A stretch of DNA of 64,000 nt from Bacillota bacterium (GCA_023400235.1 JAEXFI010000005.1:124001-188000); one strand, 5' to 3'. Numbered from the stretch's first letter, positions 44,135 to 54,114 are shown. A program made the numbers and translations. Notes: generated by a model not told the origin, from the letters alone.

Positions 44135-45172
44135 ATGGACTTTTACAAAGGGAAAAAAGTTTTAATAACTGGTAATACAGGATATAAAGGGGCCTGGTTA
44201 ACAAAAATGCTCCTGTCTTTAGGAGCTGAGGTTTCTGGCATTTCTATCGGCTATGAAGAAAATTCATTATATGAAAGGCTTACAAAAGCCCGGGTAGAGA
44301 CATGCTTTACTGATATAGCTGATTTTGACAAAACAAAAGAGTATATAAGGCAAATTAAGCCGGAGATAGTTTTTCATTTAGCTGCACAGGCGTATGTTGA
44401 TGTGTCAATTAACAATGCTCTAAAAACTTACCAGACAAATGTTGTGGGACTAGCCAATATCTTGGAATGTATCAAAGAATCAAATACAATACGAACAGTA
44501 GTAGTAGTAACCAGTGATAAATGCTACGAAAACAATGGCGATGGTACTGCATATAAAGAGGAGGCTCCTCTCGGAGCGGCTGACCCATACTCCACAAGCA
44601 AGGCATGCCAGGAGTTGGTTGCTCAAAGTTATTATAAAACATTTCTGAGCAACCTGGGAATAAATCTGGCCACTGCCAGAGCAAGTAACGTAATCGGCGG
44701 CGGAGACTTCAATACCAAAAGATTATTGCCATATGTTATAGACAGCTTTCTCTGCAAAAAGCAGCCTGAGTTGAGAAATGTAAGCGCAATCAGGCCTTGG
44801 CAGAATATATTGGATGTGTTGTATGGATATTTATTACTGGGGGAAAAGCTGAATAATGACAATAAATATTGCCTACCCTTCAATTTTGGCCCGCATGAGG
44901 CTTCATTTATATCGGTGGGCTCAATTGTTGAAATGTTATCAGGTTATTTTGAAAATGCTACATATGTTTATATACCAATAAAACATTTTGCTGAGGCAAA
45001 TATTTTAAAACTGGATAGTACAAGAGCCAAGCAAATGCTTGGCTGGTTTCCGCGATTAGCATTGGAAGACACCGTACAGCAGACGGCGGAATTTCATAAG
45101 GAAATATGTGCAGGAAAAGATGCAGATGCTGTATGTGATTTTTATATTAATAAATATATGAAAGGAAGATAG
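44135..45172 (+). CDS. rfbG: CDP-glucose 4,6-dehydratase
   Basis: A 345-residue short-chain dehydrogenase/reductase that makes CDP-4-keto-6-deoxyglucose from CDP-glucose. It has the NAD-binding loop VLITGNTGYKGAW and the catalytic Tyr/Lys in DPYSTSKACQE. FHLAAQAYVDVS and TSDKCYENNG are typical of RfbG and separate it from dTDP-glucose dehydratase. AAAGGTGG precedes the ATG, 10 bp after the radical SAM gene. With RfbF it supplies the keto-sugar that other enzymes of the island could branch, reduce or methylate. Confidence 0.94.
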   Translation: MDFYKGKKVLITGNTGYKGAWLTKMLLSLGAEVSGISIGYEENSLYERLTKARVETCFTDIADFDKTKEYIRQIKPEIVFHLAAQAYVDVSINNALKTYQTNVVGLANILECIKESNTIRTVVVVTSDKCYENNGDGTAYKEEAPLGAADPYSTSKACQELVAQSYYKTFLSNLGINLATARASNVIGGGDFNTKRLLPYVIDSFLCKKQPELRNVSAIRPWQNILDVLYGYLLLGEKLNNDNKYCLPFNFGPHEASFISVGSIVEMLSGYFENATYVYIPIKHFAEANILKLDSTRAKQMLGWFPRLALEDTVQQTAEFHKEICAGKDADAVCDFYINKYMKGR

Positions 45173-45174
45173 AG

Positions 45175-46296
45175 ATGGTTGACTATGGATTAGTAATTCG
45201 TAAATTTATTGATGATAATTGGGGAAATATTCAAGGGGGTATTGATGAACTTATAAATAAGGTGAAAGCGGCTAAATACATTTGTATCTTTGGTGCTGGT
45301 GGAGTTGGCAGAGAATTAGCAGACTATCTTAAATCAATAAATATCAAAATAGACTTTTTCTGTGACAATAATAAAAGTCTGTGGGATAAGGAAGTCTACA
45401 ATGGAATTAGATGCATTTCATTAGATGAGTTAAAATTATACAAGAAAGATATTTTTATATTGATTACTGGAAGCCGATATTCAGAAATAAAAAAACAGCT
45501 AGATTCAATGACATTTTATTCAATCGTTATGGCCAATATTATTTTAAAAACAAGGTTATATCTAGGGACCACAACAAATGAATTGCTTAAAAATAAGGTG
45601 TGTTCTTTATTGGATATTTTGGAAGATGACAAGTCCAAAGAAATTGTTGTTGAAATCGTTAAAAAATGGTTTACTTCAATTTTGGAGTATAATACTAACA
45701 ATCACCAAAATATAAAATCTGATAATCAATATTTTATAGAAGAAATAGTTACACTTACTGAAAATGAAATATTTGTGGATGCTGGTGCCTATGATGGAGA
45801 TACCGTCAGATATTTTTTAGAAAAAGTAAATTATAGATTTGATGGAGTCATAGCCTATGAATTAAACAAAAATAATTATGACATATTGTGCCATAATATT
45901 GCTGAATTGGACGACGAAGTTAAGAGTAAAATACTCCCATACAACTTAGGGATTTATGATAAAACTGAAAAGATTAAGTACAGCTCAAATATATCTTCAT
46001 CTAATATTAATCTATTTGCTGATGACATTGGACAGGTCGTGAGATTAGATGAACATTCAAAAAAACCTATAACTTTTATTAAAATGGATATTGAGGGAGC
46101 TGAAATTAAAGCTTTAGAAGGGGCCGAAGAAGTTATAAAGGTACATAAGCCTAAATTGGCTATATGTGTGTATCACGAACCATATCACTTATGGGATATT
46201 CCATTTTTAATAAAAAAGTACGTTCCTGATTATAAATTATTTATTAGGCATCATTCAGACCTTGGCATAGAAACCGTTTGCTATGCAGTAATATAG
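45175..46296 (+). CDS. FkbM-type methyltransferase with N-terminal Rossmann-like domain (copy 1)
   Basis: A 373-residue protein. Residues about 30-120 look like a small Rossmann domain (ICIFGAGGVGRELADYL, then IDFFCDNNKSLWDKEVYNGI). The C-terminal FkbM domain has EIFVDAGAYDGDTVRYF (SAM loop), ITFIKMDIEGAEIKALEGAE and the ending VYHEPYHLWDIPFLIKKYVPDYKLFIRHH. FkbM enzymes O-methylate sugars or natural products. It starts 2 bases after rfbG, with AAGGAAG upstream. This gene is visibly more A+T-rich than its neighbours. Two other genes in the island (48052 and 52969) have the same two-domain design. Confidence 0.85.
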   Translation: MVDYGLVIRKFIDDNWGNIQGGIDELINKVKAAKYICIFGAGGVGRELADYLKSINIKIDFFCDNNKSLWDKEVYNGIRCISLDELKLYKKDIFILITGSRYSEIKKQLDSMTFYSIVMANIILKTRLYLGTTTNELLKNKVCSLLDILEDDKSKEIVVEIVKKWFTSILEYNTNNHQNIKSDNQYFIEEIVTLTENEIFVDAGAYDGDTVRYFLEKVNYRFDGVIAYELNKNNYDILCHNIAELDDEVKSKILPYNLGIYDKTEKIKYSSNISSSNINLFADDIGQVVRLDEHSKKPITFIKMDIEGAEIKALEGAEEVIKVHKPKLAICVYHEPYHLWDIPFLIKKYVPDYKLFIRHHSDLGIETVCYAVI

Positions 46297-46331
46297 GTTC
46301 TTACATATATTATTTATTATAGGAGGATTTA

Positions 46332-47138
46332 ATGAAGCCACAAGATTTTGCAAAGGCTGTACGCATAAATGCTGCAAAAATGCTTAACCGCACCAACGAT
46401 TCTCATATTGGAGGAGGCTATTCCTGTGTTGACATTTTATCGGTATTGTATACCCGTATTTTAAATATATCAAAGGATAATTTAAACGACCCGAACAGGG
46501 ATGTTTTTATTTTAAGTAAAGGGCACATTGCAGCTACAATGTTTGCAGTTTTAGCACAGAAAGGTATTATTCCAATGGAACACCTGGAGTTGCACACTGT
46601 AAACGGCGAGAATTACGCCGGGCACACCCGTAAATTTGTAGTTCCTGGGATTGAAGCCTCTGCCGGGTCGTTGGGACATGGGATGGGTGTGGGTCTAGGT
46701 ATGGCATATGCAAAACGGCTTAATAAAAATACCGGTAAAGTCTATGTATTGCTTGGAGATGGTGAATGCAACGAAGGGTCTATATGGGAAAGTGCAATGT
46801 TTGCATCCCGCTTTAGCCTAGGTAATATAGTAACCATAGTGGACAGGAACAGGCTTCAAAGTTATGGAAGAGATGAACAGGTCATGAATATGGGAGACCT
46901 CGGTGAAAAGTTCAGGGCTTTTGGCTGCAGAACATTTGATATTGATGGACATGATTATGACGAAATATATGATACGTTTTTAAAAGCTTCTAAATCAGAT
47001 TTTGACAAACCCGCTGTTATAATTGCGCACACGATAAAGGGAAAAGGTGTATCTTTTATGGAAAATCGCCTTGAGTGGCATTTTAAGTCTCCTAATGACG
47101 AGCAGCTGAAAATCATTATGGATGAACTTAAAGCATGA
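46332..47138 (+). CDS. Transketolase-like protein, N-terminal (ThDP-binding) subunit
   Basis: A 268-residue subunit that binds thiamine diphosphate. It has GGGYSCVDILSVLY, SKGHIAATMFAVLA, the GSLGHGMGVGLGMAYA segment and the metal/ThDP motif LLGDGECNEGSIWESAMFA...IVDRN. Ordinary transketolase is one chain of about 650 residues; here the N and C parts are separate genes, as in many sugar clusters. AGGAGGA precedes the ATG. It overlaps the C-subunit gene by 4 bases, so both are made together. Confidence 0.92.
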   Translation: MKPQDFAKAVRINAAKMLNRTNDSHIGGGYSCVDILSVLYTRILNISKDNLNDPNRDVFILSKGHIAATMFAVLAQKGIIPMEHLELHTVNGENYAGHTRKFVVPGIEASAGSLGHGMGVGLGMAYAKRLNKNTGKVYVLLGDGECNEGSIWESAMFASRFSLGNIVTIVDRNRLQSYGRDEQVMNMGDLGEKFRAFGCRTFDIDGHDYDEIYDTFLKASKSDFDKPAVIIAHTIKGKGVSFMENRLEWHFKSPNDEQLKIIMDELKA

Positions 47139-48058
47139 GGAAAACATTTGTAGATACGCTTACAAAATTAGCGCGGCAGGATAGTAAAGTAATGCTGGTT
47201 ATCGGTGACACAGGCTTCAGCGTTTTTGAAGCCTTTGAGAGAGAGTTTGGAGAAAGGTTTGTAAATGTGGGAATCGCTGAGCAAAATTTTATCTCTTTTT
47301 CTGCCGGTCTGGCAGCTATGGGCTATAAACCTTTTGCTTATAATGTCGTAAGCTTTATGACCATGAGAGCTATGGAACAGATATTTCTGGATGTTTGCTA
47401 TCAAGAAAATCCGGTTGTTATGGTGGGTGTAGGAGGAGGATTTGCCTATGGACCTGCGGGACCAACCCATCATTCGTTGTCAGATGTTGCAATGATGAGT
47501 GCTGTTCCAAATTTACAGGTTATTTGTCCTTGTGATCCTGTGGAAATGCGAGAAGCTGTAATCTGTGCATCTAAAACGAAGGTTCCGATGTATATAAGGA
47601 TTGGAAGAAGTATTGATCCTGTGGTTCATACGAGAAAAATAGACTTTAAGATAGGTAAGGCAGTTGAAATAAGATCAGGTAAGGATATAGCAATATTTGC
47701 TGCGGGAACTATGGTAAAGGATACTCTATCAGTATGTGATTTGCTGGAAGCTGAGGGTATATCCGCAAGCCTGTACAGCATGCATACTATCAAACCTCTG
47801 GATTATGATACGATTTCCCAATGCGCCGATAAGTATAATGCTTTATTTACAATTGAGGAGCACAGCGTTGTAGGCGGGCTCGGTGCTAAAACAGCAGCAT
47901 ATTTGAAACAGTCTGTGCATTCTTCTGTAAAATTTAAGGCATTTGCAGTAAGAGATGAATTTGCGCCTGTCACCGGAAGCAGGGAATATCTGCTGAAACT
48001 TAATGGACTTGATCCGCAAAGTATCACAGGCAGTATAAAAGAGGTGGTAAATTGCTAG
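47135..48058 (+). CDS. Transketolase-like protein, C-terminal subunit
   Basis: A 307-residue partner of the preceding subunit. The GIAEQNFISFSAGLAAMGYKPFAY segment has the Glu that activates ThDP, and GPTHHSLSDVAMMSAVPNLQVICPCDP is typical. The pair should move a two-carbon ketol unit to or from an aldose or ketose. In a CDP-sugar cluster this could build a branched or longer-chain sugar, which is inference. ATGA overlap with the upstream gene; the next gene overlaps its end by 7 bases. Confidence 0.92.
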   Translation: MRKTFVDTLTKLARQDSKVMLVIGDTGFSVFEAFEREFGERFVNVGIAEQNFISFSAGLAAMGYKPFAYNVVSFMTMRAMEQIFLDVCYQENPVVMVGVGGGFAYGPAGPTHHSLSDVAMMSAVPNLQVICPCDPVEMREAVICASKTKVPMYIRIGRSIDPVVHTRKIDFKIGKAVEIRSGKDIAIFAAGTMVKDTLSVCDLLEAEGISASLYSMHTIKPLDYDTISQCADKYNALFTIEEHSVVGGLGAKTAAYLKQSVHSSVKFKAFAVRDEFAPVTGSREYLLKLNGLDPQSITGSIKEVVNC

Positions 48059-49254
48059 AAGCTTTGTTCCAAGAATTTAATACAGCATTTGATAAAAGTA
48101 AGGTAAGTATTGAAAGCCTTAGAAAAAATCTGAGTGTTTTTTCAAATATTATTTTATATGGAGCAGGAAGTGCAGGGATTGCATTTCTGCACTATTTAAG
48201 AAAATATGATATTACCCCTTCTGCTTTTATTGACGGAGATCAAAAAAAATGGAGTACGAAATGCGAAGGTATTGATGTACTGTCACCTGAAGGTGTTATA
48301 AAAACATTCGGAGAAGATATTTTAGTAATTGTAACAATAAATACTGATGGAAAGAGATATTGTAAAAGCTTTGACGAGGCGTTGAGGATTGGTGGACATA
48401 CAGGAGTTCATAAAAGGCTTAAGGAGCTAGGTATTAGAAATATTGTTGATTATACATTTTTCAGAAACTGCTATGAGCTTTTTTTAGGGGACAGGTATAA
48501 CCTGCCATCCTGCTCAGATGTCTATCTTATGAAAGAAAAAAACGATAATCTCAAAGAAGTATTTGAGATGTTAGCTGATGATTTTTCGAAGGAAACATAC
48601 TACAAGATTGTTAAATTCAGAATGCTGGATGATAGTATTGAAATTCCAACTTTAAAGCAGGATTATCAGTATTTTGAGCCGGAATTGTGCAAACCGGTTC
48701 AAAATGAGATATTTGTGGATTGTGGAGCATTCAACGGAATATCATTAAAAACTTTTTTGAGCTTAAACAAGGCCTTTGGCAAATATTATGCGTTTGAACC
48801 TGATAGCACAAACTTTAAAGCTCTGTCACAATATGTTTCTACTCTTACAGAGGAAACAAGAAATAAAATTGGATTATTCGAATGCGCTGTTGCAGATAGG
48901 GCTGGTGTAGATACTCTTTACAAGCTGGAGGGTCCAGGCAGCTTTATGAGCAGTTTGGGCAAAGAGCCGGTGAGAACAGTTACAATTGATAATATACTTA
49001 ACGGAAATAAAGCCACCTATATAAAGATGAACATTGAAGGCTCTGAGCTGGAAGCAATAAAGGGATGTTCTGAAACGATAAAGAAATACAAGCCTATACT
49101 GGCAGTAGCAGCGTATCATAAAACCTGGGACTTATGGGAGATACCTTTGCTGATTAAATCAATGTTTAAAGATTATAAAGTTTATTTAAGAAGCTATATG
49201 AATCATATTTCATTCGTATATTATTTTATACCGGAGGGAAGAGAGCAAAAATGA
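48052..49254 (+). CDS. FkbM-type methyltransferase with N-terminal Rossmann-like domain (copy 2)
   Basis: A 400-residue protein with the same layout as the gene at 45175. The N-terminal domain has IILYGAGSAGIAFLHYL and ITPSAFIDGDQKKW. The C-terminal FkbM domain has EIFVDCGAFNGISLKTF, TYIKMNIEGSELEAIKGCSE and the ending AAYHKTWDLWEIPLLIKSMFKDYKVYLRSYM. The SAM loop is intact. Start is TTG at 48052, preceded by GAGGTGG, inside the last codons of the transketolase C gene. It likely methylates a hydroxyl of the glycan. The 4-base overlap with the next gene indicates one operon. Confidence 0.85.
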   Translation: MLEALFQEFNTAFDKSKVSIESLRKNLSVFSNIILYGAGSAGIAFLHYLRKYDITPSAFIDGDQKKWSTKCEGIDVLSPEGVIKTFGEDILVIVTINTDGKRYCKSFDEALRIGGHTGVHKRLKELGIRNIVDYTFFRNCYELFLGDRYNLPSCSDVYLMKEKNDNLKEVFEMLADDFSKETYYKIVKFRMLDDSIEIPTLKQDYQYFEPELCKPVQNEIFVDCGAFNGISLKTFLSLNKAFGKYYAFEPDSTNFKALSQYVSTLTEETRNKIGLFECAVADRAGVDTLYKLEGPGSFMSSLGKEPVRTVTIDNILNGNKATYIKMNIEGSELEAIKGCSETIKKYKPILAVAAYHKTWDLWEIPLLIKSMFKDYKVYLRSYMNHISFVYYFIPEGREQK

Positions 49255-50327
49255 ATGAAGTAAAGTTTGCAATAGTGGGACTGGGAGAGATTTCAAAGAC
49301 ACACCTTCTGGCTGCTTTTGACGCTAATATACGTAATAACCTGAAGTATATAATTCAACCTGTAGCAGCGCTGACAAGGAAGTCACAACAAATTAATTTA
49401 CATGGTATCAAGAATTACACTGATTCAGATGAATTATTTATAAATGAGCATATAGATTTCGTTGACATATGTACACCTAATGATATCCACTTTGAGTATG
49501 TAAAGTATTTTTCTGAAAGAAAAATGCCGATATATTGTGAAAAACCATTATCGGACAGCATAGCTACTGCACGTAAGATGGTAGAATTAGTTGAGGAAAA
49601 CAGTGTTTTTAACGGGGTTGCTTTTATATTAAGATTCATACCTGCTGTACACATTATAAAAACAAAGCTGGAAGAGGAACTGATTGGGAATCTGATAAAT
49701 TTCAAATTTTCAATGTATCATGGATCTTACTTGAATGTTAAAAGAGAGGGCTGGAAAAATTCCATTCAATCCGGGGGAGGGGCGTTATTAGATTCCGGGA
49801 CTCATTTGATTGATCTGGCAAACTTCATATTCAGAAACACCTATGGTAGGATAGTTGATATAAATGCAGAACTGAAAATTCATTTTTCTAATCGCAGTGA
49901 AGTAGATGAATATGCTTATTGCAATGTTGTTACTGAGAAGGGGCTGTGGGGAAATATTGAAGTGTCAAGAATAAGTGCAGAAGAAACTCAGAGAAATTGT
50001 GTTGAAATTTTCGGTGAAAAAGGGAGCTTGAAATTATACATGCAGAATCCCTACAAGGTAATTCATTATGACTATAACTCGGGTAATTCTGTTACATATT
50101 TTGCAACTGAAGACATTACGAAGCCATTATTTTTCTCAAAAGCCAAAGACTCATTGGGCTATTTCCAATCTGCTCACACAGCGGCACTGACTACTTTTGC
50201 AAATCAGGTATGGTCAGGAAGCAAATCAAATGTATTGCCAAGTTTTAAAGATGCACTAAAAGTTCAGGAGTTGGTTGATGAGGCATATAGAAAAGGTAGG
50301 AAGTTTAACATATCAAGTAACTGCTAG
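49251..50327 (+). CDS. Gfo/Idh/MocA family sugar oxidoreductase
   Basis: A 358-residue NAD(P)-dependent enzyme. The Rossmann start is FAIVGLGEISKTHLLAA, the conserved Lys is in IYCEKPLSDS, and SGGGALLDSGTHLIDLANFI is the catalytic-face segment. It starts 4 bases inside the preceding gene. Enzymes of this family oxidise or reduce sugar hydroxyl/keto groups, for example at C3 of nucleotide sugars. Here it probably acts in the CDP-sugar pathway, though the substrate cannot be told. Confidence 0.9.
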   Translation: MNEVKFAIVGLGEISKTHLLAAFDANIRNNLKYIIQPVAALTRKSQQINLHGIKNYTDSDELFINEHIDFVDICTPNDIHFEYVKYFSERKMPIYCEKPLSDSIATARKMVELVEENSVFNGVAFILRFIPAVHIIKTKLEEELIGNLINFKFSMYHGSYLNVKREGWKNSIQSGGGALLDSGTHLIDLANFIFRNTYGRIVDINAELKIHFSNRSEVDEYAYCNVVTEKGLWGNIEVSRISAEETQRNCVEIFGEKGSLKLYMQNPYKVIHYDYNSGNSVTYFATEDITKPLFFSKAKDSLGYFQSAHTAALTTFANQVWSGSKSNVLPSFKDALKVQELVDEAYRKGRKFNISSNC

Positions 50328-50456
50328 ACTCTGATATCAGGGGAGAAATTTATATAACAAGTATCTGCTTCAGGAGCATATGAGAGCGAAGGAAATTTCA
50401 GACATGATTCGGACAAGAAATAGTCTAACATAAAATTTAAATTTCGGGGTGATATT

Positions 50457-51119
50457 ATGAAACCGGTAGTTATATGGGGTACAGAAGGCATCGCAGAAGA
50501 ATTGTTCGTGCTAATCAGAGAGGATAATAGTAGACAAATTGTTGCATTTTGCGCAAGTAGAGAATTTTGTATAGAAGATACTTATTTGGGGCTTCCACTT
50601 ATAGCAGACGATGATCTGGATAGAGTATATCCGCCTTCTGAATGTGATATAATTCTTACCGTGGGGTTCAAATCCATGAGTAAATTCAGACAATTTAAAT
50701 TTAGAGATTTAAAATGCAGAGGCTATCATATTCAAAATTATATTCATAAATCAGCTGTAGTTCAACAATCATCTGTTCTGGGAGAGGGCAATATTATTTT
50801 GCAGGGTGTAATAATAGGAACAAAATGCAGGATTGGTAATTCAAATATTATGCTGTTGGGTTGTAATATATCTCACGACATTGTCATAGGGGATTTTTGC
50901 TACTTTGCCCCCGGAGTTACATTGGGTGGTCTTGTAAAAAGTGAAGATAGATGTTTTCTCGGGCTGAATTCAACAATACATCCATATGTACGGTTATCAT
51001 TGGCAACATTGGTCGGGGCAGGTGCCATAATTGTAAATGATACTATGCCATATGAGGTGTACTCACCTCCAAGAAGTATTAAGTTGAAAAAGCGGAGTAC
51101 GGACTTTTTTTATTCTTAG
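50457..51119 (+). CDS. PglD/NeuD-like sugar O- or N-acyltransferase
   Basis: A 220-residue trimeric acyltransferase type. Residues 1-75 form a small Rossmann-like domain (VVIWGTEGIAEELFVLI). The rest is a left-handed beta-helix of hexapeptide repeats (GNIILQGVIIGTKCRIGNSNIMLLGCNISHDIVIGDFCYFAPGVTLGG); the His in ISHD is the expected catalytic base. CGGGGTGAT precedes the ATG. A 129-bp gap separates it from the upstream oxidoreductase. It would acetylate or acylate a sugar of the glycan. Confidence 0.9.
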   Translation: MKPVVIWGTEGIAEELFVLIREDNSRQIVAFCASREFCIEDTYLGLPLIADDDLDRVYPPSECDIILTVGFKSMSKFRQFKFRDLKCRGYHIQNYIHKSAVVQQSSVLGEGNIILQGVIIGTKCRIGNSNIMLLGCNISHDIVIGDFCYFAPGVTLGGLVKSEDRCFLGLNSTIHPYVRLSLATLVGAGAIIVNDTMPYEVYSPPRSIKLKKRSTDFFYS

Positions 51120-51221
51120 AAAAAGTTGATTGCCCTTAAGAGTAGTTGCATAAAGGTAGTTTTACTGAAATTTTTATAACTGAAAATTTATTGAATATCA
51201 GTAAAGAATGGAGAACTCAAG

Positions 51222-52967
51222 ATGAATGTTTCAGAATATATATTTGATTTTCTACAAAAAAAAGGCTGTGAAACTGTATTTATGGTATCAGGTAGCTCCG
51301 CCATGTTTTTGACAGATGCCTTGAAGCGGAATGAGAGATTAAAAGTCGTATGTAATCATCATGAACAGGCAGCAGCAATGTCTGCTGACATGTGTGGACG
51401 TTTGGGACAAGTACCGGGTGTTTGTTTAGTTACAATCGGACCCGGAGCCACTAATGCCATAACAGGGGTTGCCCAGGCTTATTTGGATTCATCACCGGTT
51501 TTTATACTGTCAGGCCAGTCATCTTCAAAATTGCTGCAATATGAAATTGATACGGGAATCCGCCAGCATGGCACTCAAAGCTTGAACCTGGAGCCTATAG
51601 TATCACCTATAACCAAATATTTTGCAGCCGTTATGAACGAAGGGGATATTGTTGAGCATATGGAGAGGGCATATGAGCTTGCAATGAGCGGCAGAAAAGG
51701 CCCGGTTTGGCTGGATGTACCTGTGGATATTCAAAACAGACAAGTACCGGACAGTGCACTTGAAAAAGCCTCAGGTAAAAAGTATGAAACCAGCCATTGC
51801 TCAGATATACCGGAGGAACAAATTCAAACTGTTGTTCAAATGCTTTCTTCTGCAAAAAAGCCTCTGATACTGGCCGGATATGGAGTAAGAAGCGCAAATG
51901 CCGTTGAAGCACTGGAGGAACTCAGTAAATCTTTGCAGATACCTGTTGTTACCTCCAGAGGGGGTATTGATGCAATTAATTCTGATAATCCGTATTTTAT
52001 GGGCAGGCCTGGAGCTTATGGGACAAGGGCTTCCCACTTTATAATTCAGCAATGTGATTTGCTTATTATCCTGGGCAGCAGGCTGTCGGTATCCACAATA
52101 GGATACTATCCAAAAGACTTTGGAGGGAAGGCCCAAAAGGTAATGGTGGATGTTGACAGGATGGAACTGGCAAAGTCAGATGTACCGGTTGATATTAAAA
52201 TAAATGGAGACATCAGGCTTTTTATTGAGGCTGTTCTCTCAAGCTGTAAGGAAACTCACCAGAATACCAGTTGGCTGAATCAATGTAAGGAGCTGGTGGA
52301 TAAATACCCGGTTGTGCTTGATTCATATAGAAAAGAAAAGCCCCTCAATCCTTATTATTTTGTCGAACAGTTATCAGAACACTTATATGATGATTCCGTT
52401 ATACTTACTGATACAGGAAGTGTGTGCAATATAGTTTCACAGGCAATCAAGCTAAAAGGAACTCAGAGATACCTAATATCGGGTGGGTTCTCTTGTATGG
52501 GCTTTTGGGCCGGAGCAGTAGGTGCGTCAACTATTAGTAATCATACCGTAGTATTGACGGGTGATGGAAGTGCTCAAATGAACATACAGGAACTGGCAAC
52601 CATAAAATATAATAATTTACCAATAAAAATGTTCATCTTTAAAAATAATGGATATGTTTTAATTAGGCATAATCAGCATAATTATATGAACGATAGGTTT
52701 TTAGGGGTAGGCCCGGACAGCGGCTTATGTATGCCGGATTTTTGTTCTGTTGCTGAAGCATACGGTCTCGAGAGTGCCAGAATTGATGAAGGTGACGATA
52801 TCGAAGCTGCGCTTAGAGAGATAATGAGGAAGGATACACCTGTAATATGCGAAGTAGTCCTCAGCGAGTTTTATGATATAGCACCTCGCATAGCTTCAAG
52901 AGTTATGCCGGACGGCTCCTTAAAAGCCGCAGAATTTGATGATATGTATCCGTTTTTGGAGAAATAG
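51222..52967 (+). CDS. Thiamine-diphosphate enzyme of the acetolactate synthase family, sugar-cluster type
   Basis: A 581-residue protein with the three domains of acetolactate synthase/pyruvate oxidase enzymes. The N-terminal Pyr domain has E48 in CNHHEQAAA, which activates ThDP. The C-terminal domain has the ThDP/Mg motif LTGDGSAQMNIQELATIKYNN...FKNNGYVLI. It is not next to ilv genes. A homologous flavoprotein, YerE, adds an acetyl branch to a CDP-4-keto-sugar in Yersinia, and RfbF/RfbG here make that kind of substrate. Genes for 3-deoxygenation (DdhC type) are absent, so the product would differ. Role is inference; family is secure. Confidence 0.88.
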   Translation: MNVSEYIFDFLQKKGCETVFMVSGSSAMFLTDALKRNERLKVVCNHHEQAAAMSADMCGRLGQVPGVCLVTIGPGATNAITGVAQAYLDSSPVFILSGQSSSKLLQYEIDTGIRQHGTQSLNLEPIVSPITKYFAAVMNEGDIVEHMERAYELAMSGRKGPVWLDVPVDIQNRQVPDSALEKASGKKYETSHCSDIPEEQIQTVVQMLSSAKKPLILAGYGVRSANAVEALEELSKSLQIPVVTSRGGIDAINSDNPYFMGRPGAYGTRASHFIIQQCDLLIILGSRLSVSTIGYYPKDFGGKAQKVMVDVDRMELAKSDVPVDIKINGDIRLFIEAVLSSCKETHQNTSWLNQCKELVDKYPVVLDSYRKEKPLNPYYFVEQLSEHLYDDSVILTDTGSVCNIVSQAIKLKGTQRYLISGGFSCMGFWAGAVGASTISNHTVVLTGDGSAQMNIQELATIKYNNLPIKMFIFKNNGYVLIRHNQHNYMNDRFLGVGPDSGLCMPDFCSVAEAYGLESARIDEGDDIEAALREIMRKDTPVICEVVLSEFYDIAPRIASRVMPDGSLKAAEFDDMYPFLEK

Positions 52968-52968
52968 T

Positions 52969-54114
52969 ATGGAAGAGCTGATGAATATTTTAAATAGACA
53001 TTCAACAGAGCATTATTACAATTGCTGTTATAATGATTTAAATATTGATGAGCCTATAATAATATATGGAGCAGGTTATTGCGGGGCTATGGTTTGCGAG
53101 CTGATGCAAGATTATGGCATGGAGCCCGTATGTTTTTTTGATAAAAACAAGCTAAAACACGAAACGGTTATTATGGGGGTGCAGGTTCAACAACCGGAGA
53201 CATTAAAGAATGCCCATAAATATCTGGTTGTTGTTTGTATGCTTCAAAAAGGGAGCCTATATGATGAGATAAAAAACTATATTTTGGGTCTGGGATATTT
53301 AAAAGTCATACATATAACAGACCTAAGAAATAACAAAAAATTATTTTCTACGCAGAAGCTTTTAATCTCACCAGACGTACAATTTATAAAGGATAATGCA
53401 GATAACATAGAGAAAGTCTATGAAAGCTTATCGGATAATGACTCTAAAGAAACATATCTTAAAATAATGGAGTACCTGGGGGATAATATCAATATTGCCA
53501 TACCAGCGTTACCTCTGCAGCAACAGTATTTTGCATATGATACCTATTGTAAGAGTGATAATGAGGTTTTTATAGATTGCGGAGCCTTTAAGGGTGAGGT
53601 GATGGATACTTTTTTGAGAAATAATGATTTCTGTTTTTCCAATTATTTTGCCATTGAGCCGGACCCCCAATATATCAAAGTCTTAGAGCAAAAGAAAAGT
53701 AAATATAACGAGGATAGGGTACGTATCGTACATTGTGCCTTGAGCAATTCAACTGGGGTTGTTGGCATACAAAACTACGGAAATGAAAATTCTGTGATAT
53801 GCTCTGATGGAGGGGCAGAAGTAGATTGCAATACTCTTGATGGACTTTTATCCAATATTTGGCCTACATTCATTAAAATTGATGTAGAGGGTTTTGAACA
53901 GCGCGTTCTTGCCGGGGCGGATTTTATAATAAGGAATTGCAAACCAGTTCTAGCGGTTGCAATATATCATACAGAGAAAGATTTTTGGGAAATCCCCCTT
54001 ATAATAAAAGAAAAGTATCCCTTTTATTCTTTATATGTGAGAAGTTATATGAATATTCACGAAACCATACTTTACGCGGTTCCAGAAAATAGAATGGTGC
54101 AGCATCAGAAATAA
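52969..54114 (+). CDS. FkbM-type methyltransferase with N-terminal Rossmann-like domain (copy 3)
   Basis: A 381-residue protein with the same two-domain layout as those at 45175 and 48052. The N-terminal domain has IIIYGAGYCGAMVCELM and PVCFFDKNKLKHE. The FkbM domain has EVFIDCGAFKGEVMDTF, TFIKIDVEGFEQRVLAGAD and the ending AIYHTEKDFWEIPLIIKEKYPFYSLYVRSYMN. The ATG at 52969 lies 1 base after the previous stop with GGAG 7 bases upstream; an in-frame ATG at 52936 lies inside the upstream gene. Three such enzymes suggest three methylated positions or sugars. Confidence 0.85.
   Translation: MEELMNILNRHSTEHYYNCCYNDLNIDEPIIIYGAGYCGAMVCELMQDYGMEPVCFFDKNKLKHETVIMGVQVQQPETLKNAHKYLVVVCMLQKGSLYDEIKNYILGLGYLKVIHITDLRNNKKLFSTQKLLISPDVQFIKDNADNIEKVYESLSDNDSKETYLKIMEYLGDNINIAIPALPLQQQYFAYDTYCKSDNEVFIDCGAFKGEVMDTFLRNNDFCFSNYFAIEPDPQYIKVLEQKKSKYNEDRVRIVHCALSNSTGVVGIQNYGNENSVICSDGGAEVDCNTLDGLLSNIWPTFIKIDVEGFEQRVLAGADFIIRNCKPVLAVAIYHTEKDFWEIPLIIKEKYPFYSLYVRSYMNIHETILYAVPENRMVQHQK

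Noticed and set aside
50385..50438. 17-codon frame with AGGAG before the ATG, between the oxidoreductase and the acyltransferase
   Set aside because: Too short to support as a gene and no attenuator-like structure follows; most likely chance.
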